From: Takakia lepidozioides | Taxonomy: Eukaryota; Streptophyta; Takakiopsida; Takakiales; Takakiaceae | Reading direction: 5' to 3' | Length of the DNA stretch: 64,000 nt | Assembly (NCBI GenBank): GCA_030704615.1 | Contig: CM060731.1 | Location: forward strand, 33,358,001-33,422,000 | Shown: piece after piece, positions 36,061 to 48,430 of the stretch | How positions within the stretch are numbered: position 1 is the stretch's first letter | Layout: each line of letters starts with the position of its first letter | Position numbers and translations under genes: made by a program | Notes under the pieces: model-generated | What the model saw: the letters and a program-made list of their open reading frames with translations, nothing else | Databases searched by the model: none | Told to the model about the DNA's origin: nothing

Positions 36061-36373
36061 CCCACGGAGGCTGCTGAGAAAGAGGACACTGCACCATAAC
36101 TAGATCTCTTATTTTTTTGTTCTTCAGAAGGCCCGAGAGAGGCCAGATGTATTGATAATGAGGAAAAAAATAACCTTGCATGACAGGCATGGCGACACCG
36201 GCCCGTAGACTAGATTTTAGATTGAAAACCAAACATATTTTACAAATTGTTTTGAAAAAATAAAAAATAAAACATTATTAACCCAAATTGTTTGAAAAAT
36301 TGTAAACAAATTCACAAGAGAAGAGATGGATGAATGATGGATGATAAAGGTCCAACGCAAAAGAGCATCGTCT

Positions 36374-37381
36374 TCATTTCTCCGCAGCTGCAGACCCGTT
36401 TGTCCGCTGCTGCAGGTCTCGCACATTTTGTTCCTGCGCTTTGACCTGCGAGAATCTGGCCACTGTGACTCCAATGCACGCATCAATGAAGTCGGACTGC
36501 ACGAAATCTTCCACAAATACCTGCAGCCGGTCTGAAATCCCTCTCTTGAAAACTTGCGAAAGAAACAAGCGAGCGTAACCTCGGATGCGGTCTGTGACAG
36601 GAAAAACACACACAACAGGGCCACTTGCCTGGGGAGTGGCGGTATTTTCCACACGATAGAAGAAGTTGCGGGTGTCGTTGGGTTTCTGCACTGCGAGGTA
36701 AGCTAAGTTGGAATTGAACTTGGTCAAGGGAAGGTCAGTGTCAATCCAGTTATCCACGAGGTATGCAGAGCTCCATAAGGGGCTGCCTGGAGAAGGGGCC
36801 GGTGCTGTTACAGGTTTCCAGACACAGAAGACTCGCTTTGGTAACAATTCCTTCATGGGCTTGTCAAACAGTGTGACATCTTGGGGTATTAAATGTTCGC
36901 CAAGCTGCTCAATAAGCCACTTGTCCAGATCGGGGGGGTCGGACCTCTGGTACTCAGTTCGAATCTCGAGAAGAATGAACTCAGACACAGTTTCTGACAA
37001 GAAGTGCTTGACATCGTTGATTACCACATCCAGTGCATAGCTTGTTATAATGCCATGGCACACTCTTCTGTCCTGCTGCACTCGGATGTCTAGAACTCTT
37101 ACCCCGTTCACAAGCTGTTCATAGATGGAAAGTGTCTGGCATTGAGCAATTGGCCTCGTGATGAACGGCACACCAATTTGGTTGCTGGCAGAGTTGTGGG
37201 TGCCGGGCCACACTATGTCTCGCACCCTCATCTTATCAAGTTGCAGTGTTGACATCCATTCTTTGTGGTTGGGGTAATGGTACTCTGAGCCTGGAAAGGT
37301 GGTGCCTTGTGCCTCCTCCATGGCTTGCAGCTGCTTCTCTTCTTCTATCACCGCTTTTTGTTTGCCAATCTGCCCCCCCAT
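36374..37381 (-). CDS. PI-PLC X-domain-containing protein, single exon
   Basis: 335 aa from the ATG at 37381. The PI-PLC X-like domain runs from about residue 40 to 300. It has one candidate catalytic His in DIVWPGTHNSAS (H62) and another in RRVCHGI (H109), with RVLDIRV between them. There are no Y, C2 or EF-hand domains, so it is closer to the short X-domain proteins than to calcium-regulated plant PLCs. Such proteins act, or are thought to act, on phosphoinositides or glycosyl-PI, but the substrate is unknown here. An N-terminal Gln/Glu-rich segment (KQKAVIEEEKQLQAMEEAQG) may form a short helix. No signal peptide or membrane segment is seen. The upstream frames at 37384-37590 are out of frame and are read as 5' UTR. 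Confidence 0.88.
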   Translation of the reverse strand: MGGQIGKQKAVIEEEKQLQAMEEAQGTTFPGSEYHYPNHKEWMSTLQLDKMRVRDIVWPGTHNSASNQIGVPFITRPIAQCQTLSIYEQLVNGVRVLDIRVQQDRRVCHGIITSYALDVVINDVKHFLSETVSEFILLEIRTEYQRSDPPDLDKWLIEQLGEHLIPQDVTLFDKPMKELLPKRVFCVWKPVTAPAPSPGSPLWSSAYLVDNWIDTDLPLTKFNSNLAYLAVQKPNDTRNFFYRVENTATPQASGPVVCVFPVTDRIRGYARLFLSQVFKRGISDRLQVFVEDFVQSDFIDACIGVTVARFSQVKAQEQNVRDLQQRTNGSAAAEK

Positions 37382-40100
37382 GATTACAATTGATCTCTGG
37401 ATGAAGAGTGAACCTTGCCTTCTCTCTCTCCTTCTCTTCGTCTCTGGAGCTGGCCACCGGGACTGCAGGCTCGAACAGAATCAAAGGCTTTTCCAATCAG
37501 GGAAATGTCACCACTCTTCCTAGCATCGGTCACCCACTCTGCTGGACAGGCCAGCCTTTGAGGACAACGTAAAAGGACATCCTGCAACAACGAATGTTGT
37601 GTGAGTACTCAAGAATATGCCACGGACCCACCATCGTCCTCTGGCTGGCCGTCCAAGACTTGCACCTGCAGGAAGGTACTACCTACACTTCCATTCTCAG
37701 CACGATTGTGCACCGGCAAGGTCTTCTTTTACGAGATCCCACGAGACTTCCTACAACGGCAAAGGCTTTACAAATGCTCAAGAACATGTCCACAGACCCA
37801 CCAGGTCCGGTCCTTGGCTAACCTTGACAGACTCCCTGGGGAACAGATATTACACTTAAACAGCGAGCAGACCTTCTTTCCTGAGATAATCCCACTGCTC
37901 CTGTGATCGCATAGCTTCGAGTCTGACACGAGGCTAGAGCTCCGTGCTGTAGAAAAACTTCCCTTCTCTAGTCACAGCTCTGTAGTGTGAAGTGGGCCCC
38001 GGACTTGGCATTGTGCTCCCAAGGACGTGGATCCTTTCTTCTCTTCTACATTGGCGTTCCAGTAATCATGCTGAGTATATTCCACTCTATCCCACTATAT
38101 GACATCATAGCTTGCTTCCATCAAGGTGGGTCTGATCTAACCCCTACCAAGTCCAATGTACACTGCTCAACGTGGGGCCATGCAGCTTTCTAATGAAGTT
38201 CCATACCCCTCAAGCAATCTCAATCATTTAACCTCAAGTCGTTGAACGCACGGCTCCCTATGACTAAGAGATGAGCATTGGACGTTTTTGTCACCATAGC
38301 TTGGCGGTGATTGCCTCTCGACACTGGTAGCATTATACCTACCATGCTCGCGTGGATATTCCATGTGCTTAGTAGCTGGCTAGGTTCCGTAAAGTGGTAA
38401 ACAAGCCATAAATGGAGATAATGACAACTCCCGAAATAGCATTCCTTCAAGTCTATGCTATCACATTTACAGTTTTCAAGACATCCACAAAGCCCGACCT
38501 CGCGAGTCTGTAACTTGATTACATCAGGTTATGATTTTTGATATAAGCTTGATCATTGGTGAATGCTGTAGAAGTTAAGTGGCTGAAGTAGGGTCTTTGA
38601 TATCACTGAGATTATGCGTTTGTCAATATGAGGCGATTCTCTAACTTCGAATGGGCTCTCCTCTGGGTATGTATACCAACTAGCAAACACCAAGAAGAGA
38701 CACAAACACAAGGCCATGAGAGCTAATGAGCCGACACTAGTAGTCCTAGCGACACCTGTTGATATTTTTCACAATCCAGCTATGATGGTAAGAGTGCCTG
38801 TGGATGCTCCTCGTGGAATTTGGAGACGGTGACAGAAAAATTAGGACTTCGTTACACGTAAGAAAAAACTGCGCAGTCCCGAGCAGAATATTGTGGAATA
38901 AGCCAGAAGATGGTAAGGGGAGCCAACTTGCCTCCTTAATCCTAATTTAGAGTTACTACGTTGCTACCTCGCCTTAGTTTCAGCGACAACTAGTCTCCCT
39001 CCGATTTCAAACAAACAATCCATTCAGCTTTAGTCTCCCATTCAGATATAATAACTTCAAGAGAGGAACTCTGTTTAAATTCAACTACCCACAATCCTAG
39101 ATCTGAGATGCCAATGAGGAAGGAAGGACCTTCCTATACACTGCCCATCCGGGGACAGATGAGAGGGTTGTGATATCCAGCTTATCTGAATCTATGATCA
39201 GTTGAGTAGACCGGAGATGGTATCTGGATGACACTCTGATTGCAGACCAGGCATGCAATGGTGTAGGGGTTTAGATGGGCCCTTCCTACAAGGCTATATT
39301 GTATCTTTCCAATTTGCTTCCTGAATTCTGTTGCTCACAAAAGTCTTCCACCAATACTAAAGTCCACACCAGGCAAAGTCGGAGGTGAACAAGAGTCATT
39401 CAGAGACACAGACAACCACTTTGTTTTGAAGCCATGTCTTCAGGGTTGACAGGTAACTCCCAACCAGGATGGTCTATGTTCTAGTTGATTGATCAACCAT
39501 CTGGTGACCAGTGGGTGTGGACCAAAACAGAGAGACAGAATTGTAAAGCCAAGTTCTCCTTTCAATACAGAGGAAAGAATATAGATTTGCCTTCATTGGC
39601 AGAAGACCGTGTTACCCAAGATCAAATCAAGCAGGAGTATGCTATCTTCACAAGAATCCAAAGTGCATAGATCATTTGATGACAAACAACAATTCCCAAG
39701 GCTATTTTTATACTGAACTAACTGGCCAGGCCAAGGCAGATTGTTGACGTGTAACTCACAAAATCTGCATTGTACTTGATGAAGCAATCGACTGTTTCTA
39801 CCTTTTTGCACAACCAACAAACCCTTCCTAAAGCTACCACAAATGCTTTAACACGGCCGCGTTTCTTCGTCCATTAACAAATAGGTGATTGAGGATGCCT
39901 TGAGACAGGAAATTTAAATTTCCAACCCTCCTCAGTGTCATTTCTAACACTCTGTACACTCTTGACACAAGTATGTACATACTTGAGTAGACCCAACCCT
40001 TGAGGCATTTTCAACCCTCAGTGAAGCAAAGAAAAAAACTACATGGCTAACAATGCACAGCAAGGGCAAATGAGGGCTCTTTCAAGCGCCAAACTCAACT
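37382..40100. other. 2.7 kb between the PLC-like gene and the phosphatase, no gene recognised
   Basis: The part next to 37382 should be the PLC-like 5' UTR and promoter. Near 37605-37800 a block recurs after about 165 bases with changes (CTCAAGAATATGCCACGGAC against CTCAAGAACATGTCCACAGA). The rest is single-copy-looking DNA with short open frames only. The 3' UTR of the phosphatase lies at the right edge. Confidence 0.4.
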
Positions 40101-43100
40101 CTAAGTGTCATTTGACTCCACAGAGGAGCCTCCCTCAGAAATAGGTGAAAACCCAAAAACTCTTCGCCTCTTAAACTTCTGATACATGGAATTGAACAAG
40201 AACGATGAACCAATAGTGACTGAAAGTGTCGACATGATGAGCAATGCAATGCCAAGCCACAGGCTGACACCCCACCCTTTCCCAAATGACATAGTCCCCC
40301 CAAAGAATGGTTTGGAAAACCACCGGCCTGCATATCCGTTGAACAAGACTTGTAGATCTATCTTACTCATATCGTCGTCATCCAGCCGTTTCCAAGTGAC
40401 TATTTCCTGGGTGACTCCAGAGCCTTCCCTATTGTTGTCCCTTCCTAGAGATGCAAGAACCACACGTGCTCGTCGTGCCCATCCAGCTTTCCTGCATGTG
40501 GCATAGAAGATAGATGGTTTTCTATTAGAGCTACCATGGTCGCCATCATATTCTATGGTTTTAACAAATTGGCATGGCAGTGTCAATCCAGTGACAAAGA
40601 ATCCCCTCCATAGTTTCTTAACAATCGGGATGCGTAGCCTAACCTTCCGGCAGGACTAGACATGATTGCTTCATGGAACACAGTTACAAGAATTACCAAG
40701 CATACATGTTGTGGCTATGCAAAAAAACTTTTATAAAACTTTCAAGACCTCCTTTAGATGGTTGAGATGTACAGATTAGAGAAAGTCTGATATTGTGTGT
40801 GCCTCACATGTGGTTAGAAATGCTACATAGAGTTTCTCAAAAACTATGTACTTCAAATAGCCAAAAAGATCTATAAATCATGGTGAATTGTTAAGAGGAA
40901 GATAAGGATTTCGCATCTAAAATACTCTCTCAAGTTAAATGTGATACTTCTGATTATGTGACAAGATCAATTACCTGGGAGTTGAATTTTTCATAGCATA
41001 AACTAGTAAATGTATATGGTAGCTGGAGTAATTACCCGTATGCGTGATAACCGGAGCCACCCCCATAACACAAATGGATTCCCAAGAGGCTCCCACAATA
41101 GTCGTTGCAGTGATCATGCCCAGAGAATGTGGCCTTCACATCTCCAGCTGCCAGAAGAGATGTGAAGAATCCTGAATTTACAGAAGGTGAACAGATGGCT
41201 TCTTGTTTGTCACCCATCACCATAGAAGGATTCTGAAGCACTGTGTTGTACTCAGGTAGGGGGATGTGGAAGTAGGCCAGTGCTGGGGTGACAGCTGAAA
41301 CAGACTGTTTGGCGGAGGGGCTCAGCCTCGCTGTTGTGGCCCTTGAGGACTGCCAGCCAAGTAGTACTGAATAAATCATCACTATCTTAACCATGTCTCT
41401 CTATGTGAAATTACCTGCTGCAGTCCTCTATGCCCCCAGTAAGACTGACTGTCCTACACCATCACTCACACACAAACATAGAAGAAACAAAGAAACTTTC
41501 CAGGGGGCCGAGATCCCAATGGGACACAGTAGAACAACAAAAGAAACCAAAACCCATGGAACCCCAAATGTTCTTGAAGGAGATGGAGTGCTTCATGCAA
41601 GTAGGCTGCCGAGGGAGATACCATGTGACTCTTGAGCAAGGAGAGAGACACCCCTTAACCTAAAGGACCATCTGGCAGATTTCTATCCTAAATATACTAT
41701 CTACCCCTTAATGACACCCTTAACTGACTGAAACCTATTTAGTCAACTCTAAGTGGGGCCCAAATTCTTGTTAGTTAGTTACCTGATCACTAACAAATGG
41801 GTGCCTAATGCAAGTGTTCCCCACACCACACCCCCCAAACCCCAAATCCTCCTAACTGAAGATCTCTGCCAAAAGCAAGGAATCTGTAGAAGGACACACC
41901 AGTACCTTTCCTGATCTCTTAATTGTTAGACAACTTGTCTATGAGAAATCCCCCACAAGTGACTAGTGGCAGGTGCCACCCATTATAGCCGTGGTGGCTA
42001 TGTTGGATAACAACCAACATCACCTAAGGTGAAAGAAAGAGAGACAGAAATTTCATAACATCAAGAGGGTATGGAACATTGAGCAATCCTAGAATTAAAA
42101 AGTGAAACCAAAGAGATAAAAGATAATAACGACAAACACAGAGGAAAAAATTAAACTACATAAAATCCATGAGAAAGTGGGAATTTCAGGGGCAGGGTAT
42201 CGGCAGTTGTAGTCCTAGCTGCATCAGCACACATGAAAATAAAGAATGCACATAACAAGTAGGACCTTCTATTGCCTCCACAAAACACCCTTCCTTTTAA
42301 GTGGATATATCAACACAAAGATTGCAGCAGAGTGAAGATCTTGCACCCTCAGCTTGGCCGAAAGACTGTCAAACCACAGTAGCTGGCTGGCCCGGATCCA
42401 ATCATAACCTCCCACAGTTGAGAGCTTGGAATAATCTCCAGTGTCCAGGAAATACAAATTGAGCAAACTTGAGTTCTCGGAGTCTGACCCTTTCGCACCA
42501 AACACCTGAAGAAAATAATTTCCACTGCCGTAGACCTCCATCAAGGAGGTCTGATTGGCCACTATTCCTAAGAGCGTCTCCATGGTTGGGTGCAACACTT
42601 GAGAGAGAGAGTAGTCCATATGAGTAAGGTAAGACATGATTTCAGTACGAGAGAGACTTGATTCCTGATCATGGTTTCCGAGGATCGCAGCCCACGGAAT
42701 TTTCGCTGTGATTACAGGCGCAAATGCTTTGTCCATAGATTTCTGTGCATCCGTGGCATCGAAGTCAATGTTGTCTCCTACAAGACAACAACAAAAACTC
42801 TTTACTCCTGTTATTGGCTATAAAGTTACCAGCACAGGCATTTGCCAGGTACAACAATTGACCAAGATGTAACTCAGGTCTCTCCTACAAGCTATGGCCA
42901 GCTGTGCATGCAACTTACTCCCCCTTCCCCCAATTTTTCTTTTTGAGCCACCATCACCAACGTGTAGCCATAGCTAGCTACTTACACAAAAATTCATTCT
43001 CCACCAAAAAGTGAACATTCATGTGTCGCTCCCTTATCTGTTGGCTTTTGATGTTTGAGAAGAAGTAAACTTGGTTGTTGGCAATGCCAGGAAATTGTAA

Positions 43101-45124
43101 CTGGATCAATATTGGAGGAAATAATACAATGCTTACAAGTGAAAAACCCATGTCAAAAATTGATGCCCCCAAAACAAGCCATAAACATGTGCATAGCAAG
43201 AACTGCCATGCCTCAACATGTCAAGCAAACGACTTCATCAATTCCTGTTAAAATTGTGAGCTTGCAGTACAACCAGGACTGCCACTAGCTACTGTCTTAC
43301 AATCAGGTAGGATTGGACTTAGTTTTTGAGGTTGTGTTAAAACCAGGAGTACTATTAGCTACTGCCCTTACAGTGCGGTAGGATTGGATTGTGTGCCCTA
43401 ACAATCAAATTCTGATCAGGGTTAGGATTGAGAAGAGAAATCGACAGCCTGTAAATCCCCACTAAAATAGAGTTTTTGCATTCTGGAAACCACGAAGGTT
43501 CCCTTGAATACAGTCTCCCGACTCCATGGTATATATTTGAAAGTTGTCCTTTGTATTCATCATATGCACATCAATGTGAGAGCTTAGTAAACAAGCAACA
43601 AATAAAATGAGACTGCCACAGGCAAGATAAAGAAGGGTTTTTCGAAGATGGACTCAAAGGCACCGGGACAAAGGAACAATAAAAAGAGGAAGGAAACCAG
43701 AAAGAATGCTGTCTCATAACTTCGAGACTCAAATGAGAGTACAAGACAAGTCAACTATATCTTGTATGACATTGTAAGACTATGCATTCATCAAACTTCT
43801 GTCTTTACACACCTGTAAAGACAACAAGGTCAGGCTTCTCTGCCACCAGCAGCCGCTCAATGAAGGCAGTGGTATTTAGGTCAGAGCAGTGCCGTAACTG
43901 TGATGGCAGCAGATCGCGGCACGGATTTGTTGCACCATCCCCGTAGTGCATATCTGCAATCTGTTGTTCAAAATACCATCCCAGTCAATAATGAAGTATT
44001 AACCTCGAATTTGGAGGCAGTTGGCAAAAAAGATGCAATGCGAACACCAAGGTGCAAGAACCAACTGTAAGTCGTGTTGCATATTGGTGACAGAGAAGTA
44101 GCCTGTGTATCACTTACAAACATGCTTGCAGTGAACAGAGGGACACTCCCCTGGCAGAATCAAACCATATAAGAAAAATGAGTTGGGTTGATTCACATTG
44201 AAAAGGCGGCTACAGAGCATTACCAATGAGGGTTTAAATTTCAAAGTGCAAGTATCAAGAACAGCACCAGATTGACCTGCTGATCTTAAACTGGAGTCTA
44301 GCAGCCCTGGTAATAGTCACAAAGTCCACTCTGGCAGAGAGCATATAGCTTTTGAAACCTCAGGTCCCCTGGGATGCAAGGTTTGGTCCAGAACTCGGAA
44401 TACATGATCCAGAATGTCAGAAAAAAATGATGATGCATCTAATGGGCACAGTAACATTGTGGCACCAGTTAGCACGGACTTACTGTGCATTCAATGCCAG
44501 ACACATTTATATTAGAAAAGAGGTTAGCTTATCCCTAAGCACAGAGATTAAGCACTCAAAAGTGGCAAAATTGGGGAGGGGGCACAGGTGGAAATCCAGT
44601 GCAACTTTATTGGGTGAGTTTGATCGGTGGTGTACCCTTGAGTTGCGTGGAAGGAAGGTGAATCTTCCCATCACTACCCTCGGTGAAGCTGACCATTACT
44701 TGACCACACAGTATCAATTATAAAATGGAAAAGGCCATTAAACTAAACCACACTTCTCAGGGAGATTAGCTGCATAGTCATTCCCTGCCAAATTCCATAC
44801 AGGATTTGAAATTGTAATGACTATGGTTTACAACCACATTCTGGGCGCACTGGGTGCACGCCCTTTACAAGCGGTGGGGTTGGATTGGGTTAACCCCTGC
44901 TAATGGAAGAAAGACCTCGTGATTGCGCTCAGTTGGAAAACCCAGAAATTCAAAGTTCAAGACTAAAGCCATCAATTAGAGGAGGTGGTCTGGCACACCT
45001 GAAGAATTTTGAACGTCCCTTCATTGCTGAATCTGATAATGGGGGGTGAATACAGAGCCAGTGTTACCACAAGAGCGGGCGATAACGCCCACAATGAAGC
45101 AACGAGTAGGAAAAATCTAAACAT
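40101..45124 (-). CDS. Purple acid phosphatase (PAP28/29-like) with C-terminal membrane anchor, 5 exons
   Basis: Metallophosphoesterase predicted to hydrolyse phosphomonoesters. Exons: 45124-44999, 43960-43813, 42777-42347, 41349-41036, 40491-40101. All phases agree and give 469 aa. Exon 1 encodes a signal peptide (MFRFFLLVASLWALSPALVV) and RFSNEGTFKILQ. Metal-ligand blocks follow in order: ADMHYGDG, FTGDN, ILGNHDQES, YFHIPLPEY and FSGHDHCND. The family usually ends near the ARRARVVLASL segment, which is present here at the start of the last exon. This protein continues for over 100 residues to a hydrophobic segment (WLGIALLIMSTLSVTIGSS) followed by KFKRRR. That predicts a type I membrane protein with a short cytosolic tail. 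The start is the ATG that opens the signal peptide. Introns hold only weak repeats. Confidence 0.92.
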
Positions 45125-46000
45125 TGATGTTTTGGTGCTCGAGAGGCTGGCCAGGCACACAGGGTTCATACCCTGGCAAAGGCCGTGCCTCCTTTTCCGA
45201 TCCATCGGAAAAACAGAGAGAAAGAAAACAAGCCTAAAACGGCGATGGGCTCTCTTGCTTTGGCAAAACATAAGAGGAAGGTGAGAGTGAGGGACATGAC
45301 TGAACACAACACACCAATCGGAGCATTGACACGGTGTAAGGTCCCTTTCTCCATTGACTTGAACATGTTGCAAAGGCATCTCATTTTACAATATTAGCGT
45401 TGTTATGCCACGCGCGAGCTGAGCGGTGGGCGCCCCGCACAGACTCCCGGCTCCCGTCGGTCGCCCAGCCGCGCCCGCTCACCCCGCGGCACCTCCGCCC
45501 GCGCCCCCAGTCCGCTGTACAAAAAACTAAAAAACAGTAATAAATAAAAACTAAAAAAAACAAATATCAAACAAAAGGCCTCCCCAATTTCTATATATAT
45601 ATATATATGTGTATGTATTTATTTATTTTTATATTTGTGTGTATATATATACATCTCCATAGTGAAACATATTTACTAAAATGTGTCCTCTTTTACTGAT
45701 TCACAGTAGAATATTACACTATACAAAGTCAAGCAAACTCACTATCACTGATTTGCAGTCAAACCGCATACTAAACATCGTGGAATATAGTCAATATGTT
45801 CCACTTCAGTTAAACCACTTTACTACACGTCATGCATCCATGTCATAATCCAGTTAAACCACTTTACTACACGTCATAGCCACGTCGCATCCACGTCATA
45901 CTGTGTTGCCTACACGTCACCCCCTAGGTTTTACTGTCACATTTCACTGTCAGAACCTGGCATCTGGATTTGACTGCTTGACTGACACGACTTGACCTTT
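45125..46000. other. Upstream of the phosphatase: GC-rich patch, AT microsatellite and 27-bp repeats
   Basis: The phosphatase promoter should lie at the left. At 45405-45515 a C/G-rich block (GCGCGAGCTGAGCGGTGGGC, CCCAGCCGCGCCCGCTCACC) stands out from AT-rich surroundings. A TA/TG microsatellite follows at about 45588-45655. At 45807-45833 and 45851-45877 the same 27 bases, starting CAGTTAAACCACTTTACTAC, occur twice, and CACGTCA words continue to 45920. No gene is recognised. Confidence 0.6.
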
Positions 46001-46147
46001 GTCACGCATGTTCGACTATGGAGGCTTGGAGTAAAAATGTCGCAAAAGACTCGAAAATGAGTCAAATACAGAGTCGAAAAGCCCAGCTTGTATTGTAGTG
46101 ACGCCGAACACCTGGCCGATATCCCCCTCCACGTATAGTGGCGTACC

Positions 46148-46740
46148 TCAATGTGTCTCGGTGTTGGGCAATAGCAAGATACTCAAAAGCCATACGCATG
46201 ACTCTCTCTTGAACAACTCACTCCGCTGGGCACATACTTGTGTCCACACATCTGGATCATCAAGGTTGAGGACTACTCCAGTTTCCCTACGAATAGACGC
46301 AAGCAAATCTGGCTCTCGGCCAAAGAGAAGGAAATAAGGTGAGAATGAGGCAAGTGATGCTTGCTTGCGAAACCTATAGCCCATGGCCAACTAAGGTAGA
46401 TGGAGGTCCTAATCTCCTAAGTGTCGCTTCTGCAAGCCATACTTGCGTAAGCCTCTCTTGACTGTCTGAACAACTCCCTCTGCCAAGCCATCAGCCTCGG
46501 GATGATCCCGAGAAGTAGTGCGGTGGTCTATCAGGGCTTGCTCACACAAAGCCTGAAACTCCCCCAAGAACTTTCTCCCCTGGTCCGTGAGTATCTCGGC
46601 TGGAGCACCAAATCGGCTAAGAACTCGATGTAAAAATGCATACGCAGCCCTCTCACTTGCATTGTCAGGCAATGCCACCAGTTCAATCCGGAGAAGTGTT
46701 CCACCATCACCAGCACATACTCGTTATGGGGAATCATTAG
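46148..46740 (-). pseudogene. gypsy integrase, core and C-terminal part
   Basis: Fragments read NEYVLVMVEHFSG, RFGAPAEILTDQGRKFLGEF, DHRTTSRDHPEADGLAEGVV and QTVKRGLRKYGL, then FSPYFLLFGREPDL. These cover the second and third acidic regions of an rve-type integrase. Several frameshifts are present. The N-terminal part lies beyond the insertion at 46747-47460. Confidence 0.8.
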
Positions 46741-46746
46741 TGGCAA

Positions 46747-47460
46747 TGTGTCACGGCCCTTTGCCTTGAGGGCAGGGGGTCGGGACACGAGAGGGGCTGC
46801 CCCTATGGTGGGGCAGTGGCAACAATAGATGCGGGGGCTGAAGCACACTTGAGTGCCCAAGGCACTCAAGGAGGCGGAGGCGCTCACTAGGTGGAGCCCC
46901 GCACACCGGGTTGCGGTGGGGGTGGTTCCACGAGGGGTGGTGGTAGCTTAGTGGGACTTAGTGGGGGTGGCATAGGACTCACCATGGGGGCGGAGACCTT
47001 GTGGTGGGAGTCGTGGGGAGTCTTGGGACTCATCACGGTCCAATGGGACCGTGGTGGGTGGGCCAAGACTCTCCGCGACTCATCACCGGGAGTCGAGGGT
47101 TTTCGTGGTGGTTCGCCATAAAATGGCATGGTTGTTTGTGAAACCTCTGCGGACAGTCACAAAAATATATATAGGGAGTAGTAACCCCGATAACGGTGCA
47201 ATTCCGTTGGTGACCAAAAACTAGTGAGTAAACGTGCGAGCCGAAAAGTAACCAAGGTGTGGGGAGTTGTTCCGGACTGCCATCGACCAAAGGGAATTTC
47301 CACTTGGCCCAAATTGAGAGAGGGTCTCGTGGAGAAGTAATGGAGGACCGTTATGTCTCGGTGAGCAGCCAAAGCTCCGAGTTGGCTTGGCGGCCAGTTT
47401 GGGAGGTAGGCGCGCGCATCAAAGCGAGTAACTATGACTTGAAGGGGAGCTTACCGAAGT
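46747..47460 (+). mobile_element. LTR-like insertion, copy A, inside the integrase
   Basis: About 0.7 kb of non-integrase DNA separates HFAGPLCRAPHF from NEYVLVMVEHF, which are adjacent in intact integrases. It starts near TGTCACGGCCCTTTGCCTTG, a TG start usual for LTRs, and has a TATA-like stretch at 47163-47175 (AATATATATAGGGAGTAGTA). Positions 46996-47222 match copy B at 52108-52319 in reverse at roughly 80 percent by eye. No protein or target duplication is seen. A solo LTR is the simplest reading; exact ends are uncertain. Confidence 0.6.
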
Positions 47461-48101
47461 GAGGTGCGCGACACAATGGGCCTGCGAAGTGAAGACTCCA
47501 ACGATAGCCCAATCCCATAATGGATAAAGGATACAATTGTGGTGCATTGAAAGAAGCTCGCACTCTATCACATACCATGCACCTTGCCACTAACTGTTGC
47601 ACATCCGTGTGCATGCCCCGCCACCAGTATTATCCTTGCAGCAAACTATGAGTGTGCCGCACTCCAAAATGTCCCAACTTCTTATGGGCATGGCGTACCA
47701 ATCACACTCGTTATATTTGATGAGGCACAATCCTCACTAGTCCATCCTCCCATACTTAGAGTATGTGAGTCCCCCCCCCACTTGAACCTCTTGGCACGTT
47801 GTAGGATTCGATCTCTCTCCTTAGCAGTCACATTGGCTGCTGTCTCTCCAGTACGAAGGTAGGCCAACGCTGCTGCATCTTCATGCATATCCTTAGCACC
47901 ACCAAGCTCCCCACTGATCTCTAGATCGTCATGCACACTATCTCTATGACCAATTACATGGGATGAACCAGCTTGAGCTCCCATTGCTAGAATGCACAAA
48001 AAAACAGATGCGTACCATCCTGGCACCGTCTCCTCGTCCGTCTCATCATGCCAACGAGCTCCTGTATCATCAAGCTCACTTGTGCATGGATTGCAACTCA
48101 A
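47461..48101 (-). pseudogene. gypsy integrase, zinc-binding N-terminal part
   Basis: The fragments TAKERDRILQRAKRFKW, VQQLVARCMVCDRVRASF and MGLGYRWSLHFAGPL correspond to the end of the H2C2 zinc domain and the first part of the catalytic core. The CMVC pair is intact. The Asp expected in the LDFAGPL motif reads His (LHFAGPL), so this copy has lost a catalytic residue. Confidence 0.75.
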
Positions 48102-48411
48102 TCCATCTGCATCCTAATTGACTATTCCGGCGCGATACACCACCTGGAACGTCGTACTCTTGAAGCATAAGTGCCCACCGTGCAAGCTTTCCTGTAAGCT
48201 TGACTGACTCCATCAACCACTTCAATGGTTGGTGATTCGTGACAAGGGTGAAGAGATTGCCATAGAGATAGCATCTGAAATGTGCCACTGCCCATACTGC
48301 AGCTAGACACTCTCCTTCATATGAGCTATACTTTGCCTCAATATTATGGTTCGAGCGGCTGGCATATGCCACTATGAACTCTCTTCCCTCACCATCCACT
48401 TGTGTGAGCAC
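48076..48411 (-). pseudogene. gypsy RNase H domain
   Basis: The frame reads GREFIVAYASRSNHNIEAKY, SSYEGECLAAVWAVAHFRCY and TLVTNHQPLKWLM. This is the usual Ty3/gypsy RNase H block, with Glu in YEGECLA and Asn where the catalytic Asp of TDHQPL is expected. It is open over its length but probably inactive. Confidence 0.85.
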
Positions 48412-48430
48412 TACTCCAATCCGTGTGTAG

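Noticed and set aside
46000-46098. TGTCACGCATG at 46000 as the 3' LTR start of the gypsy element
   Set aside because: It matches 9 of 11 bases of the LTR end at 52801, but the distance to the integrase end is too short for an LTR and no further similarity can be tested because the 5' LTR is broken after 11 bases.
46891-47129. Gly-rich and Pro-rich open frames on both strands
   Set aside because: They lie inside the LTR-like insertion and come from its GGTGG-rich repeats; no family resemblance.
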